Source of the DNA: JBEKIK01 sp963838495
GTDB lineage: Bacteria > Planctomycetota > Planctomycetia > Pirellulales > Thermoguttaceae
Reading direction: 5' to 3'
Length of the DNA stretch: 64,000 bases
NCBI GenBank assembly: GCA_963838495.1
Contig: CAWIRC010000002.1
Span: 248,001 to 312,000, forward strand
Shown here piece by piece: positions 8,920 through 19,057 of the stretch. A model generated the notes under the pieces. It saw only the letters and a program-made list of their open reading frames with translations, was not told the origin of the DNA and ran no database searches. Each line of letters opens with the position of its first letter. The first letter of the stretch is position 1. A program made the translations under genes and the position numbers.

Positions 8920-9954
8920 GGTCTTGTCGAACTATTCATGCGTTCAGTACGTAAAACAAGGAGGAACCTAACAACACAAACGTCATGAAAGGAGTTTCGA
9001 CATGGCCGGGACACGCAAAGGTACGTATAAAATAACAAATTGGAGAAAATACAACGAGTCTCTCGTTAAGCGGGGGTCGATTACCTTCTGGTTTAACGAG
9101 GACACGATTGACAAATGGCATCACAACAATGCGAAACCCAAGGTTGGACACCCTTTTGTCTTCAGCGATACGGCAATCGAGTGTATGCTCGTTTTGCGAG
9201 AGCTTTTTCAATTGCCCTATCGCCAAACGGAAGGATTGGGAAAATCGCTTGCCGAACTGATGGAAGTAATCATTGATATACCGGATTATACGTCGTTGGC
9301 CAAGCGAGCAGCGAAAATGGCTATATTGCTGGAAGTTAGAAAACATACCGGCCCGATCGACGTGGTTGTAGACAGCACCGGGCTTAAGGTTTTCGGCGAA
9401 GGCGAATGGAAAATGCGTAAGCATGGCAAAACGAAACGTCGTTTCTGGCGAAAGTTGCATTTGGCGATCAATCCGGATACGCATGAGATCGTGGCGGAAA
9501 CCATGACGGAAAATAGTTGCGATGACGCCGGCCAAACGGACAACCTGTTGGATCAAGTCCACTCGCCGGTTGAAAAATTGTATGGCGACGGAGCTTACGA
9601 TCAACGAAAGGTTTACAGAACGTTGAAAAAACGCGGGATAAAGGCAATCATCCCGCCGCGACGCAACGCGAAGATTTCGCGACACGGAAATTCTCGTGGC
9701 CGTCCTCTGGCACGGGACTTGGCGATTCGAGAAATCCGCCGCCACGGCCGCAGGCACTGGAAAGAGCGAGTCGGCTACCATCGCCGCAGCCTTTCGGAAA
9801 CAGCCATGTATCGAATGAAATGTTGCTTCGGCGACCATTTGAAAAACCGTTTGATTCAAAATCAAAAAACAGAAACACGACTAAGATCTAAAATCCTTAA
9901 CAAATACACCCACCTCGGACTTCCTTTGTTCGAGTGGAATTAGTCAACAAGACC
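8920..9954 (+). mobile_element. IS5-type insertion sequence, 1035 bp
   Basis: The ends are imperfect inverted repeats beginning GGTCTTGT (left) and ending ACAAGACC (right). The flanks are 9-bp near-identical direct repeats, ATTGCAAAT (8911-8919) and ATTGTAAAT (9955-9963). A 9-bp duplication fits the IS903 group of IS5. Both flanks are part of a low-complexity TTGCAAA run, so the duplication is less certain than for the other IS. Confidence 0.85.
9002..9943 (+). CDS. IS5-family DDE transposase
   Basis: A 313-residue transposase starting MAGTRKGTYKITNW behind AAAGGAG. The N-terminal part has the IS5 pattern FSDTAIECMLVLRELFQLPYRQTEG. The DDE triad is visible as VVVDSTGLKVFGEGEW (D), LYGDGAYDQRKVY (D) and RRSLSETAMYRMK (E), followed by the usual arginine-rich end. 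The frame is full length, so the element is probably functional. It runs divergently from hemB. Confidence 0.95.
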   Translation: MAGTRKGTYKITNWRKYNESLVKRGSITFWFNEDTIDKWHHNNAKPKVGHPFVFSDTAIECMLVLRELFQLPYRQTEGLGKSLAELMEVIIDIPDYTSLAKRAAKMAILLEVRKHTGPIDVVVDSTGLKVFGEGEWKMRKHGKTKRRFWRKLHLAINPDTHEIVAETMTENSCDDAGQTDNLLDQVHSPVEKLYGDGAYDQRKVYRTLKKRGIKAIIPPRRNAKISRHGNSRGRPLARDLAIREIRRHGRRHWKERVGYHRRSLSETAMYRMKCCFGDHLKNRLIQNQKTETRLRSKILNKYTHLGLPLFEWN

Positions 9955-10014
9955 ATTGTAAATTGCAAATCGCAAATTGCAAACTGGACAAAAAATGACC
10001 CCAAGCCAACGTGT

Positions 10015-11861
10015 TTACGGATTTTTTTTAATTTTATCCAGTACGGCCTGGGCACGGCGCACGGCCGGCGCCGCCCACGGCTTGTCCGAGTAAAGTTCTA
10101 TCGTGGCCCGATACATGCCCTCGGCGCACTTGGGATCGTCCGCCAGCAGGCCGTCGGCCTCGTCCAGGTGCTTCTGGATCACATCGAGTTGCTCCGGCGC
10201 GATTTCCTCGACGCTGCCTTTCAATTTCTCCAGGCGGCGGCGGGCGAGCGTCAGGCAATCGCCCGTCGGCCCGGCCGTCTCCGATGCATCTCCATACAGT
10301 TCCAGCAAGGCCTGCAGCTTGGCCATAGAGCGCTCGCTGCTAAAGTGCTGGTACCCCAGTGCTTCCAAATACATCCGTTCGACGGGCAGCAGGTTTTCGG
10401 CGGGCGCCAAGCCTCTATCCAGCAGATCGAACCTGCGTTGCAACCGCTCGAGTTCGATCTCCCGCTGATATTTTCGCAGCTTCGACGCCCGGTGATCGTC
10501 TGGATACACATCCAAAAACTCACGGATATCGTCTTCGGCCTGGATTATGGAGTCTATCTTTTCATTTTCCGTGCGGGCGGCAATGCGGTTGTAAAGTGTA
10601 TTTTTACTGGGCGGCTGCAAAAAATACCACACCCCAAAACCCACCAGCAGCAGTCCCCCAACCAGCATCCAGGTGGGCAACGAGATAATGGCGGGCTTCG
10701 CTCCCTCGAATTCCTGCTTGCCCAGTTCCTCCCGGCTGACCGGCACGAAATGCCCGGTGCTTTTCGTATCCGCCGCGGCGGCCGCGCTGGTGTTTAATTG
10801 CGGAGGCAAGGCCACGGTAGCTACGGTTTCGGGAAGATCAGGCACAGGCGGTAAAACAGAAGGAGCGGCAGGGCTTTGGGAAGAAGGCGTGAATGCCTGC
10901 GTATCGGGCAACTCCGCAACTTGCCCCGCGCCATTTTCCGCCGCCGGCTTTGCAGCGGAAGCGGCATCCCCAGCAGGCGCATCGCCCGCGCCCGGCTCGA
11001 ATTCATAATACAAGGCGTCGGCCTCGATCGTCGCGGCCGGCATGGGCATGGCGTGTTGCATCGCCTCCAGGCACCGACCCAAAATGCTGGCGTTGGGAAT
11101 GCGCCGGGCAGGATCTTTATCCAGCAACTGCATGATGATCCGCTCCAGTTCCTCGGGAACTTCGTCGTTGTGCCGGCGCAGCGGCTCAGGCGCTCGTACT
11201 GCTGTTTATATATCACTTCGCCCAGCGAATTGCCCCGAAATACCGGACAACGCGCCAAAAGCACGTACATCACCGCCCCCAGGCTGTACAAATCGCTCCG
11301 CTGATCCACCGGTTTTCCCGCCGCCTGCTCCGGCGACATGTATTCCGCCGTCCCCAGCACCGACCCGGCGCTGGTTATCCGCGTATTGCCGAACAGCCGG
11401 GCGATGCCGAAATCGGAAAGCTTTACCTGCCCGCCTGTGGTCAAAAGCAAATTGCCCGGCTTCAGGTCGCGATGGATCACCCCGCGGTCGTGGGCATGGC
11501 GCAGTGCGCGGCAGATTTCGATGACCATCCGCACCACCTCCCGCCAATCGAACCGCCGCCCGCGACCAAGTTCTTCCTCCAGGCTGTTGCCGTCGATCAG
11601 CTCCATGGCGTAGAACAGCCGAGTGTCATCCTCGCCGAATCCGAAAAGCCTTACGATGTTCGGATGGTTGAGTTTCCGCAGCGTCTCGATCTCGGCCTCG
11701 AACCGGCCGCGAAACCCTTCTTCCTCGGCCAGCGCCGCCGACAGCAGTTTGACCGCCGCGGGCTCGCCGGTTTCCAGGTTCACGCCCTCGAAAACCGTCC
11801 CCATCCCGCCGCGCCCGAGCTTACCCACGATCTGATAAGGTCCAAGCCGTTCGATTTGCAT
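10015..11861 (-). CDS. Transmembrane Ser/Thr protein kinase (PknB-like), one frame break
   Basis: Begins MQIERLGPYQIVGKLGRGGMG. Kinase features in order: glycine loop (residues 15-21), ATP Lys38 (AAVKLL), catalytic HRDLKPGN (130-137), DFG (150-152), GTAEYMSPEQ. The frame shifts by one base near 11190 (after YKQQYE); the other frame continues with PEPLRRHNDEVPEELE and the kinase tail LLDKDPARR. After an Ala/Pro-rich linker comes one membrane segment (PTWMLVGGLLLVGFGVWYFL) and a ~165-residue helical outer domain rich in Glu/Arg/Leu. This is the usual Hanks-kinase receptor layout of Planctomycetota. The signal sensed is unknown. It is divergent from truB with 118 bp between starts. Confidence 0.9.
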
Positions 11862-11979
11862 GTGAAAAGTTCCAGGTTGTTCGATATTCTCATATTATAT
11901 CAGAGCCATTCGGACCGCCATAGGTAGGGTCGGCTTTTTAGGGTTCAGGATTCTGATCTCAAGGTGTACAATATAGTTT

Positions 11980-12948
11980 ATGGCGTTATCGGGAATTTTA
12001 AACATAAACAAACCCGCCGGCATAACCTCGCGACAGGCCGTGGACTTAATCAAGCGCCTCATCCGCCCCGCCAGGATAGGACACGCGGGCACGCTCGATC
12101 CCCTGGCTACCGGCGTGCTCGTGGTATGCGTGGGGCCTGCTACAAGATTGATCGAGTACGTGCAGCGGATGCCGAAGTCCTACGTAGGCTCGTTTATCTT
12201 GGGCCGGCAAAGCAATACCGAGGACGTCGAAGGCGAGGTTGTCGACCTGCCCCATCCGCCCGTACCCACATTGTCAGAAATCCAAGCCGCGGCGAAAAAA
12301 CTCGAGGGCGATATTCTCCAACGGCCCCCGGCGTTTTCCGCGCTCAAAATCAACGGCCGCCGAGCGTATAAGTTGGCTCGCAAGGGAGAAACTGTTCAAT
12401 TGCAGCCCCGGCCGGTAAAAATCTATCGCATAACGATGCGTTCATACCAATATCCACAGTTGGTCTTGGAAATCGATTGCGGCGGCGGAACGTACATCCG
12501 CTCCCTGGGCCGCGACCTCGCCGAATCGCTGGGCACCTCGGCTGTAATGTCCGCCCTGGTACGCACGGCGATCGGAAAGTTCACTCTGGAGGAATCGCTG
12601 GACCCCGGCAAGCTGACTAAGGATAATTTATGCACTCGCCTTTTGCCCATGATCCATGCGGTCGATCATTTGCCGCGCCTGGTGCTTTCGCCCCCGGAAA
12701 TCGCTTCCATCCATCGCGGTCAATCAATCAAAAAACAAATCGAAGGCTCTAATAAAACCTCCCCTCTACCTTTGGGAGAGGGGCTAGGGGTGAGGGAATT
12801 TGTAGGCGCAAGCAGCGTTTTGTTAGAACCCCTTGAAAAAGCGGATTCTGCGGAAATGGCCGCTGTCGATGAAAAAGGCGATCTCGTGGCGATACTAAGT
12901 CCTTCCAAAGACGATTTATTGCATCCGGTTCGGAATTTCTTTATATAA
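11980..12948 (+). CDS. truB: tRNA pseudouridine(55) synthase, with in-frame repeat insertion
   Basis: A 322-residue enzyme making pseudouridine 55 in the T loop of tRNAs. Signatures: GILNINKPAGITS, catalytic Asp40 in GHAGTLDPLATG, FILGRQSNTEDVEG, QRPPAFSALKINGRRAYKLAR and CGGGTYIRSLGRDLAE. Residues about 255-285 (KTSPLPLGEGLGVREFVGA and neighbours) come from a dispersed repeat inserted in frame within the C-terminal domain, before the conserved VDEKGDLVAIL. The catalytic domain is untouched, so the enzyme is probably functional. Only 7 bp separate it from the YkgJ-like gene, so the two may be co-transcribed. Confidence 0.96.
   Translation: MALSGILNINKPAGITSRQAVDLIKRLIRPARIGHAGTLDPLATGVLVVCVGPATRLIEYVQRMPKSYVGSFILGRQSNTEDVEGEVVDLPHPPVPTLSEIQAAAKKLEGDILQRPPAFSALKINGRRAYKLARKGETVQLQPRPVKIYRITMRSYQYPQLVLEIDCGGGTYIRSLGRDLAESLGTSAVMSALVRTAIGKFTLEESLDPGKLTKDNLCTRLLPMIHAVDHLPRLVLSPPEIASIHRGQSIKKQIEGSNKTSPLPLGEGLGVREFVGASSVLLEPLEKADSAEMAAVDEKGDLVAILSPSKDDLLHPVRNFFI
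12743..12834. repeat. Family B element inside truB
   Basis: Ends AAGGCTCTAATAAAAC (12743) and GTTTTGTTAGAACCCCTT are imperfect inverted repeats. Inside is the hairpin CCCTCTACC/TTTGGGAGAGGG plus GTGAGGG. The same unit is found between genes at 27473, 28101, 32739, 41733 and 43980. Here it is read through in frame. Confidence 0.85.
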
Positions 12949-12955
12949 TGCCATT

Positions 12956-14209
12956 ATGACACTCCCCATCCGCACGCTTCCGATTGTCGAACGCTGGGAC
13001 TGCCACAGTTGCGGTTTTTGCTGCCGCAGCACGAAGTTCAAGCTCAGCGAAGCGGATTTGAAAAAGCTCCGCCAGCAAAAATGGGAAGATCACCCCGATT
13101 TTCAGGGCCTGCCCATCGTCACCAAGCACGGCTGGCTGCGGAAATATCATCAACTGGGCAAACGCCCCGACGGCTCGTGCATCTTTTTGACCGACGACAA
13201 CCTCTGCCGCATACACCGCGACTTGGGCGAATCGGCAAAACCCCTTGTCTGCCGCTTGTTCCCCTTTCAACTCGTGCCCTTGGAAGATTTCGCCTTTGTC
13301 ACCTTGCGCCAGTACTGCCCGTCGGCCGCCGCCGACAAGGGCCGCCCCCTGGAAGAGCACCTTAACTACATCGCCCATCTGGCCGAGGAAGGCGAACTCG
13401 CGCTCCGCCCCATCAAGCTCCCCGCCATATTCCCCGGCTGCTCGCGCCCCTGGAAGGATTTGCTTCTGGTCGCCGACTGCCTGGATCGGCTCACGCACGA
13501 CGAGCGCTACACAATCGCGCGGAGATTGGCCAACGGAATTGAGTTCTGCAATCTGCTCCAGCGGAGCGGACTCGATAAAATCGGCGGCAATGAATTGGCG
13601 CCGTTGCTCGATGAACTGGCGCGCGCCGCGGCCTCGGAAGAACGAAACGGAGAAATATTCCGGCAGCCCCGCCGTCCGGAAATGGTCGCCAGGCTCCTGT
13701 TCCGGCAAATCTTGTTCGAATACCTTCGTCTCCACCCCGATTATCATGCCCGGGCCACGTGGGCCGAGCGCTGGCGGATCGTCCGCCAGGCGGCGGCCTT
13801 TGCCAGGGGCAAGGGCGCGCTGAAATTTGCCGGCGAAAATTTTCCCCCCGCCACCTTTGCCGCACTGGAACAACCAATCGGAGAAATACCGCAAGACGTC
13901 ATCCGCCCGCTCGCCCGATTTTATGAAAAGGCCGCCGCCGCAAAACAATATCTGCTCCTGGGCGATGCCAGTTGGACGCTCGTGGACGGATTTCTCACCA
14001 TGGCAATTTCCCATGCCGCAGCCATGTGGCTTTTACGCCTGACCTGCGGCAGCAGAAAACCCGCCTTCGACGACGTCGTCAAAGTCCTGCAGACCATCGA
14101 CCGCGGCCTGGGCTGCGACTGGCTCCTTGGCCCCCGCCACCGCCGGCGGGTCGCGTTCTTAAACCGCCTGGGCGAACTGACAAGACTCCTGGCCTGGTAC
14201 GCCCGCTGA
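12956..14209 (+). CDS. YkgJ-family cysteine-cluster protein
   Basis: A 417-residue protein whose N-terminal ~120 residues carry the YkgJ (CxxCxxCC) metal-binding pattern: WDCHSCGFCCRSTKF (Cys16, 19, 22, 23), then SCIFLTDDNLCRIH and KPLVCRLFPFQL. This domain is thought to bind zinc or an Fe-S cluster; its biochemical role is unknown. The remaining ~290 residues are mostly helical, with many Arg/Glu/Ala and no recognised motif. There is no signal peptide. It starts 7 bp after truB and is followed by a palindromic intergenic stretch. Confidence 0.8.
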   Translation: MTLPIRTLPIVERWDCHSCGFCCRSTKFKLSEADLKKLRQQKWEDHPDFQGLPIVTKHGWLRKYHQLGKRPDGSCIFLTDDNLCRIHRDLGESAKPLVCRLFPFQLVPLEDFAFVTLRQYCPSAAADKGRPLEEHLNYIAHLAEEGELALRPIKLPAIFPGCSRPWKDLLLVADCLDRLTHDERYTIARRLANGIEFCNLLQRSGLDKIGGNELAPLLDELARAAASEERNGEIFRQPRRPEMVARLLFRQILFEYLRLHPDYHARATWAERWRIVRQAAAFARGKGALKFAGENFPPATFAALEQPIGEIPQDVIRPLARFYEKAAAAKQYLLLGDASWTLVDGFLTMAISHAAAMWLLRLTCGSRKPAFDDVVKVLQTIDRGLGCDWLLGPRHRRRVAFLNRLGELTRLLAWYAR

Positions 14210-14263
14210 ATAAAAAACCCTCGTCTTGTTTATTTATCTTTCTTTTGCCCCATCTTTCTTTTG

Positions 14264-14346
14264 CCCCGGAGGGGCTTGGTCGTGTAGCCAGGGACGCAGT
14301 CCCTGGAATAAGTCAAAATCGCTCTATCAAGCCCTGAAAGGGCGAC
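14264..14346. repeat. Short palindrome cluster between convergent genes
   Basis: Contains CCCCGGAGGGGC, the perfect palindrome CCAGGGACGCAGTCCCTGG (14288-14306) and GCCCTGAAAGGGC (14331-14343). It lies between the ends of two convergent genes, so it may serve as a two-way transcript end, but none has a T-run. Confidence 0.7.
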
Positions 14347-14347
14347 A

Positions 14348-16315
14348 TTAACGGACTTTTTTTTCTTCATTATCTCCTTTATCGGGCTTTTTCATTTGCG
14401 GCAATTCCCCGCGATACATATTCAATAACTTTTCTATCCGCTCGGCCAAGTTATTCTCCCCCTGCGCCCGGGCCAGTTTCATGGCCCTTTCAAAGTGTTC
14501 AATCGCCGGGACTAATTCACCCGCCTTTACGTAAGCATTGCCCAGATTCGACTCGATCGCAAAAAGCCCGGGATCGATCTTCAAGGCCGCTTGATAACTT
14601 TCAATGGCTTCCCCGGGCCGGCCGGCCCGGACCAAGGCCAATCCCAGATTGTTTAGCGCGTCTGGAAAATCCGGCCTGGCCGACAATGCCTGCCGGTAAT
14701 AATCGATCGCCTCCTCAAGCCGGCCTTCTTCCAAGGCCACGTTGCCCAGTAGATAGTGCGCCTCGGAGTCAGTCGGCTTGAGTTTCAAGGCCTCTCTGAT
14801 ATGTTCGATGCCCTCTTGGCGGCGATCCGTATGCAACAATGCGGCCCCGAGGCTGTCGTGGACCTGCGGATAATTGGGATTGAGTTTCAAAGATTCCTCG
14901 AACTCAGCCAGCGCCTCGTCCACTCTGCCCTCTTGCCATAGGAGGTTGCCCAGGTTGTTGTGCAGCATCCAGGAACTCGGATTTTTTCTCAAGGTGGCGG
15001 TGTAGAGCGTGATTTCGTCGGAATATTGCGAACTTTGCAGGAATGTCAGAACCGCCAGAATTACCGCGGCCACGACTGCCAATTCGGTTGCCGCCCGATG
15101 CGCCGCGCCGCGCAACCTGCTATGCCACAAGCCGAAACCGGCCGCCAGCAATGCGATTACGGGAATAATCGCGATATGCTGATAATGATCCGCCGCCAGC
15201 GAATACCGCATGAAAAATATGTCCGTAAAACCCATGGCCGGGACCAATGCCGCGCAGAAAAACACCCAGGCCACAAAAATCCCCCGGCCCCAGCTTTTCC
15301 TATATAGCCAAAGAAAAATCGTGACAAACACAAAAGCCGCCAAAGGCAGCCACCACGCCAGATTACCCGCCTCGATTCGCCACTGCGGATAAATAAAAAG
15401 CAAATTGATAGGCAGTACCGCCTTATATAGATAAAACCACACCACTCCGCCCGCGCCCAGCAAACGCTCGGTAAAATCCGCGCTGCGAATTACTTCCCCC
15501 GAACCGTGCCGCTGGAACCAGACGTTCACGGCGCTCAACATTACGGCAACGCCGAAAAAAGGCCCGATACGCATAAGATCATGCCTCGTCACCCTCCGCA
15601 GCCGCCAAATTATTCCCAACAAAAAAACCGGCAACACAACGGCCGATCCCTTGCCGAGCATGGCCGACACAAATCCCGCCAGGCTCAGCCAGTACCAGGC
15701 GTTAAGAGATAAAGGATGAAGGATGAAGGATGAAGGATGAATGAAATCGCTTTCGGTTTCACGATGCCCATTGCCCGATGCTTTCTGCACCTTCAGATAC
15801 CATAGAATCGACAGCAGGAAGAACAGCACCGCCAGCATGTCTTTCCGCTGCGAAATCCAGGCCACCGATTCCACGTTCACCGGATGCAAAGCAAAAATAA
15901 TGCCCGCCAAAAATCCGCCGGGAATGCACAGCTTCCGCAAAATGTTCCAGATCAAAAGCGCCTCGGCAATGTGCAATATCAAGTTTGTCAGCCGGTAGCC
16001 CATCGGGTGCATTTCCCACAGCCGCCACTCGATCCAGAGAGACGAATTGCTTATAGGATAGTAATCCCAAGCTTCGGCGGTGCACCAAAATCGAAACAAA
16101 CCGTCCGCCGCCTTGATAAGCGGATTTTGCGTCAGATACAGCTCCTTGTCGTCCCAAATAAACCCGCCGTTTAAAGAAGGCAAGTAAGCCAGAAAAGCCG
16201 CGGCAACGATTATTCCAACTCCAACTAGCGTACCAAGGGGCAATGCCGACGCGATAAAGGCTGCCAAGCGGAGCGGTGAATCGTGTTCGTTAAAATTTTT
16301 ATTGCGTCTGGACAT
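14348..16315 (-). CDS. TMTC-like polytopic membrane protein with TPR tail (paralogue 1)
   Basis: A 655-residue protein. The first ~430 residues hold about ten membrane segments with the pattern of TMTC/GT-C-type O-mannosyltransferase-like proteins: an early loop GGFIWDDKELYLTQNP (acidic DD pair), WIEWRLWEM, LHIAEALLIW, HPVNVESVAWISQRKD, AMLGKGSAVVLPV and VADHYQHIAIIP. The last ~210 residues form about six TPRs (NNLGNLLWQEGRVDEALAEF and so on). Protein glycosylation or a scaffold role is inferred from the family. Between two membrane segments lies HPSSFILHPLS, encoded by a 7-bp microsatellite. It starts 18 bp after the acnA stop, so it may belong to the same transcript. Paralogues are at 59045 and 61253. 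Confidence 0.85.
   Translation of the reverse strand: MSRRNKNFNEHDSPLRLAAFIASALPLGTLVGVGIIVAAAFLAYLPSLNGGFIWDDKELYLTQNPLIKAADGLFRFWCTAEAWDYYPISNSSLWIEWRLWEMHPMGYRLTNLILHIAEALLIWNILRKLCIPGGFLAGIIFALHPVNVESVAWISQRKDMLAVLFFLLSILWYLKVQKASGNGHRETESDFIHPSSFILHPLSLNAWYWLSLAGFVSAMLGKGSAVVLPVFLLGIIWRLRRVTRHDLMRIGPFFGVAVMLSAVNVWFQRHGSGEVIRSADFTERLLGAGGVVWFYLYKAVLPINLLFIYPQWRIEAGNLAWWLPLAAFVFVTIFLWLYRKSWGRGIFVAWVFFCAALVPAMGFTDIFFMRYSLAADHYQHIAIIPVIALLAAGFGLWHSRLRGAAHRAATELAVVAAVILAVLTFLQSSQYSDEITLYTATLRKNPSSWMLHNNLGNLLWQEGRVDEALAEFEESLKLNPNYPQVHDSLGAALLHTDRRQEGIEHIREALKLKPTDSEAHYLLGNVALEEGRLEEAIDYYRQALSARPDFPDALNNLGLALVRAGRPGEAIESYQAALKIDPGLFAIESNLGNAYVKAGELVPAIEHFERAMKLARAQGENNLAERIEKLLNMYRGELPQMKKPDKGDNEEKKVR
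15711..15745. repeat. 7-bp microsatellite (GGATGAA) inside paralogue 1
   Basis: Four tandem GGATGAA units plus a partial one. On the coding strand they read as HPSSFIL-type residues. The unit number shifts the frame unless it changes by multiples of three. Confidence 0.92.
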
Positions 16316-16333
16316 GAGCTATTTATTGACACG

Positions 16334-19021
16334 TTACGATTGCGCCAGTTTGTGCAACACGGTTTGCAGTATCCCGCCGTTGCGGTAATAATCCAGTTCC
16401 ACGGGCGTGTCGATGCGGACCAAAACTGGAAATTCCTTGACCGATCCGTCCGGGGCAATGCGCACGAAATTAATTCACAGCGGGGCTGTATCCGGTCGTC
16501 AAGATCGGGAATTTGGAAGGTCTCTTCGCCGCTTAATCCAAGTTTTTCCCAGCTCATGCCCGCCGCGAATTGCATGGGCAAAACCCCCATGCCCACCAGG
16601 TTGCTGCGGTGTATCCGCTCGAAACTGGCCGCGATGACCGCCCGCACCCCCAGCAAATGCGTGCCCTTGGCCGCCCAATCCCGGCTCGACCCGGACCCGT
16701 ATTCCGCCCCGGCAAGAATTATGAGCGGCACGCCCTCGGCCTTGTACTTCATGGCGGCGTCATAAATCGGCGTCACCTCGCCCTCGGGCAAGTGCCGGGT
16801 CACCCCGCCCTCGGTGCCGGGAGCGAGAAAATTATGAATGCGGATATTGGCGAATGTCCCGCGCGTCATCACCCGGTCGTTTCCCCGCCTGGATCCGTAA
16901 CTGTTGAAATCGACAGGCGAGACCCCACGCTCGATCAGATATTTCCCCGCCGGGCTCTTGGCCGCGATAAATCCCGCCGGCGAAATGTGATCCGTGGTCA
17001 CCGAATCGCCCAATACCGCCAAAACCCGGGCATTAAGAATCGGCTGAATGGGTTTCGCTTCGAGCGATAAATCCAGCAAAAACGGCGGCTCTTGGATGTA
17101 CGTGCTCGTTTCCTCCCAGGGGAACAGTTCGCTCTCCGCCACCGGCAGCGCGTTCCAGGTCTCGTTGGCCTGGAATATATTGGCGTATTGCCTGCGGAAC
17201 ATCTCCGGCGTCACGGCGTGCGCCAACACCGCCTCGATTTCAGCCTGTGTGGGCCAAATGTCGCGCAAAATACGCTCTTGCCGTCGCTGCCTATGCCCAA
17301 CGGCTCTGTTGTCAGGTCTATGTCGATGGTCCCGGCCAACGCATAAGCCACGACCATGGGCGGGCTGGCCAGGTAGTTGGCTTTGACCAAAGGATTGATC
17401 CGGCCCTCGAAGTTGCGGTTGCCGCTTAAGACGGCGGCGGCCACCAGGTTTGCCTCGCTCACCGCCTTGGCCACGGCGTCGGGCAGCGGGCCCGCTGTTG
17501 CCGATGCAAGTCGTGCAACCATAGCCCACGGTCTGAAATCCCAATTGATCCAACGCCTTGTCCAATCCGGTCTCTTCCAGGTAATCGGTCACTACTCGGC
17601 TCCCCGGCGCAAGGCTGGTCTTGACGTGCGATTTTACTCTTAGCCCCTTTTCCACGGCCTTTTTCGCCAAAAGCCCGGCGGCCAGCATCACGCTCGGATT
17701 GCTGGTGTTCGTGCAACTCGTAATGGCGGCGATGACCACGGCGCCGTGGGAAAGTCTATCGCCGTCGAAGGCGGCCGTCTTGCCGATCCCTTCCGCCGTC
17801 AAGGCGAACCCCCGCTCCTTCACCGGCGCCGATAATGCAGCCCGAAACGCCTGCTTCGCGTCCTCAGCGCCACGCGGTCCTGCGGTCGCTTTGGACCCGC
17901 CAGGCTGGGCTCGATTGTGCCTAGATCAAGTTTTAAAACCTTGGAATAAGCGGGCGGCGGCTCATCGGCCCGGCGGAACAATTGTTGCTCTTTCGTGTAG
18001 CGCTCGACCAGCTCTACTTCCGCGTCGCTTCGCCCCGTTTCGCGCAGATAATCCAGCGTCCGCTGGTCGATGGGGAAGTACGCCATCGTCGCCCCGTACT
18101 CCGGCGACATGTTGGCGATCAACGCCCGCTCCGCCACTTTCATCCCCGCCGTTGCCGGTCCGAAAAATTCCACAAACTTCTCCACCACGCCTTCCGATCG
18201 CAATATCTGCGTGATGGTAAGCACCAAATCGGTGGCCGTGGTGCCGGGTGGAAGTTCGCCTGTAAGTTCAAAACCCACCACCTCGGGCGCAAGCATATAA
18301 AGCGGCTGGCCGAGCATGACCGCCTCCGCCTCGATCCCGCCCACGCCCCAGCCCAAGACCCCCAGGCCGTTGATCATCGTGGTGTGGCTGTCGGTGCCGA
18401 CCAGCGTATCCGGCAGCGCCACCCGTTCCCCGCCCTCTTCCCGCAAGAACACGCATTTGGCCAGGTACTCGAGGTTCACTTGATGCACGATCCCCACGGC
18501 CGGCGGCACCACGCGGAAGTTCCTGAACGCCTTTTGCCCCCAGCGCAGGAATTCGTAGCGCTCGCGGTTGCGTTGGAACTCATATTTCACGTTTTCCGCC
18601 AGTGCGTCGGCCGAGCCGAACCGATCCACCTGCACCGAATGATCGATCACCAGGTCGATGGGTATTAGCGGATTGATCTTTCGCGGATCGCCCCCCAGCC
18701 GCTGCATGGCGTTGCGCATGGCCGCCAGATCGACCACCGCCGGCACGCCGGTAAAATCCTGCAGCACCACCCGGGCGGGCTTCAGCGGCACTTCCGCGCC
18801 CCCCGGCTTTTGCGGGTTCCAGGAGGCCAGGTTTTTTACGTCGCTTTCGCTCACCTCGTAACCGTCGCAATTCCTAAGCACCGCTTCCAGCAGCACGCGG
18901 ATCGAATAGGGCAGGGCGGCCAGCGCGCCAAACCCGCCTCCTCCAGCCGGCTCAAACGATATATCACCGCCGGCCCGGCGCCGGAGTCAAACGTATCTCG
19001 GGAATTAAATGGATCGTGCAT
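16334..19021 (-). CDS. acnA: Aconitate hydratase A, interrupted by five single-base frame breaks
   Basis: Citrate/isocitrate isomerase of the TCA cycle. Joined, it gives about 896 residues, the normal AcnA length, from MHDPFNSRDTF to LQTVLHKLAQS. Signatures: VLQDFTGVPAVVDLAAMR, IDHSVQVD, GTDSHTTMINGLGVLGWGVGG, the Fe-S cysteines in ITSCTNTSNP and GYGCTTCIGNSGP, GSRRGNDRVMTRGTFANIR and EYGSGSSRDWAAKG. Frame breaks: near 18936 (one A lost in a run), 17870 (one base lost), 17490 (one C gained), 17270 (one T lost) and 16471 (one A lost). Mostly homopolymer indels in a core enzyme point to read errors rather than decay. It lies 36 bp after the RluA-type gene and 18 bp before the TMTC-like gene. 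Confidence 0.95.
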
Positions 19022-19057
19022 GTAAATAACTCTGCTTATTTTGGGGATTGTCCGTGT

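Noticed and set aside
8936..9865. 309-codon minus-strand frame opposite the IS5 transposase
   Set aside because: Shadow of the DDE transposase; no homology pattern.
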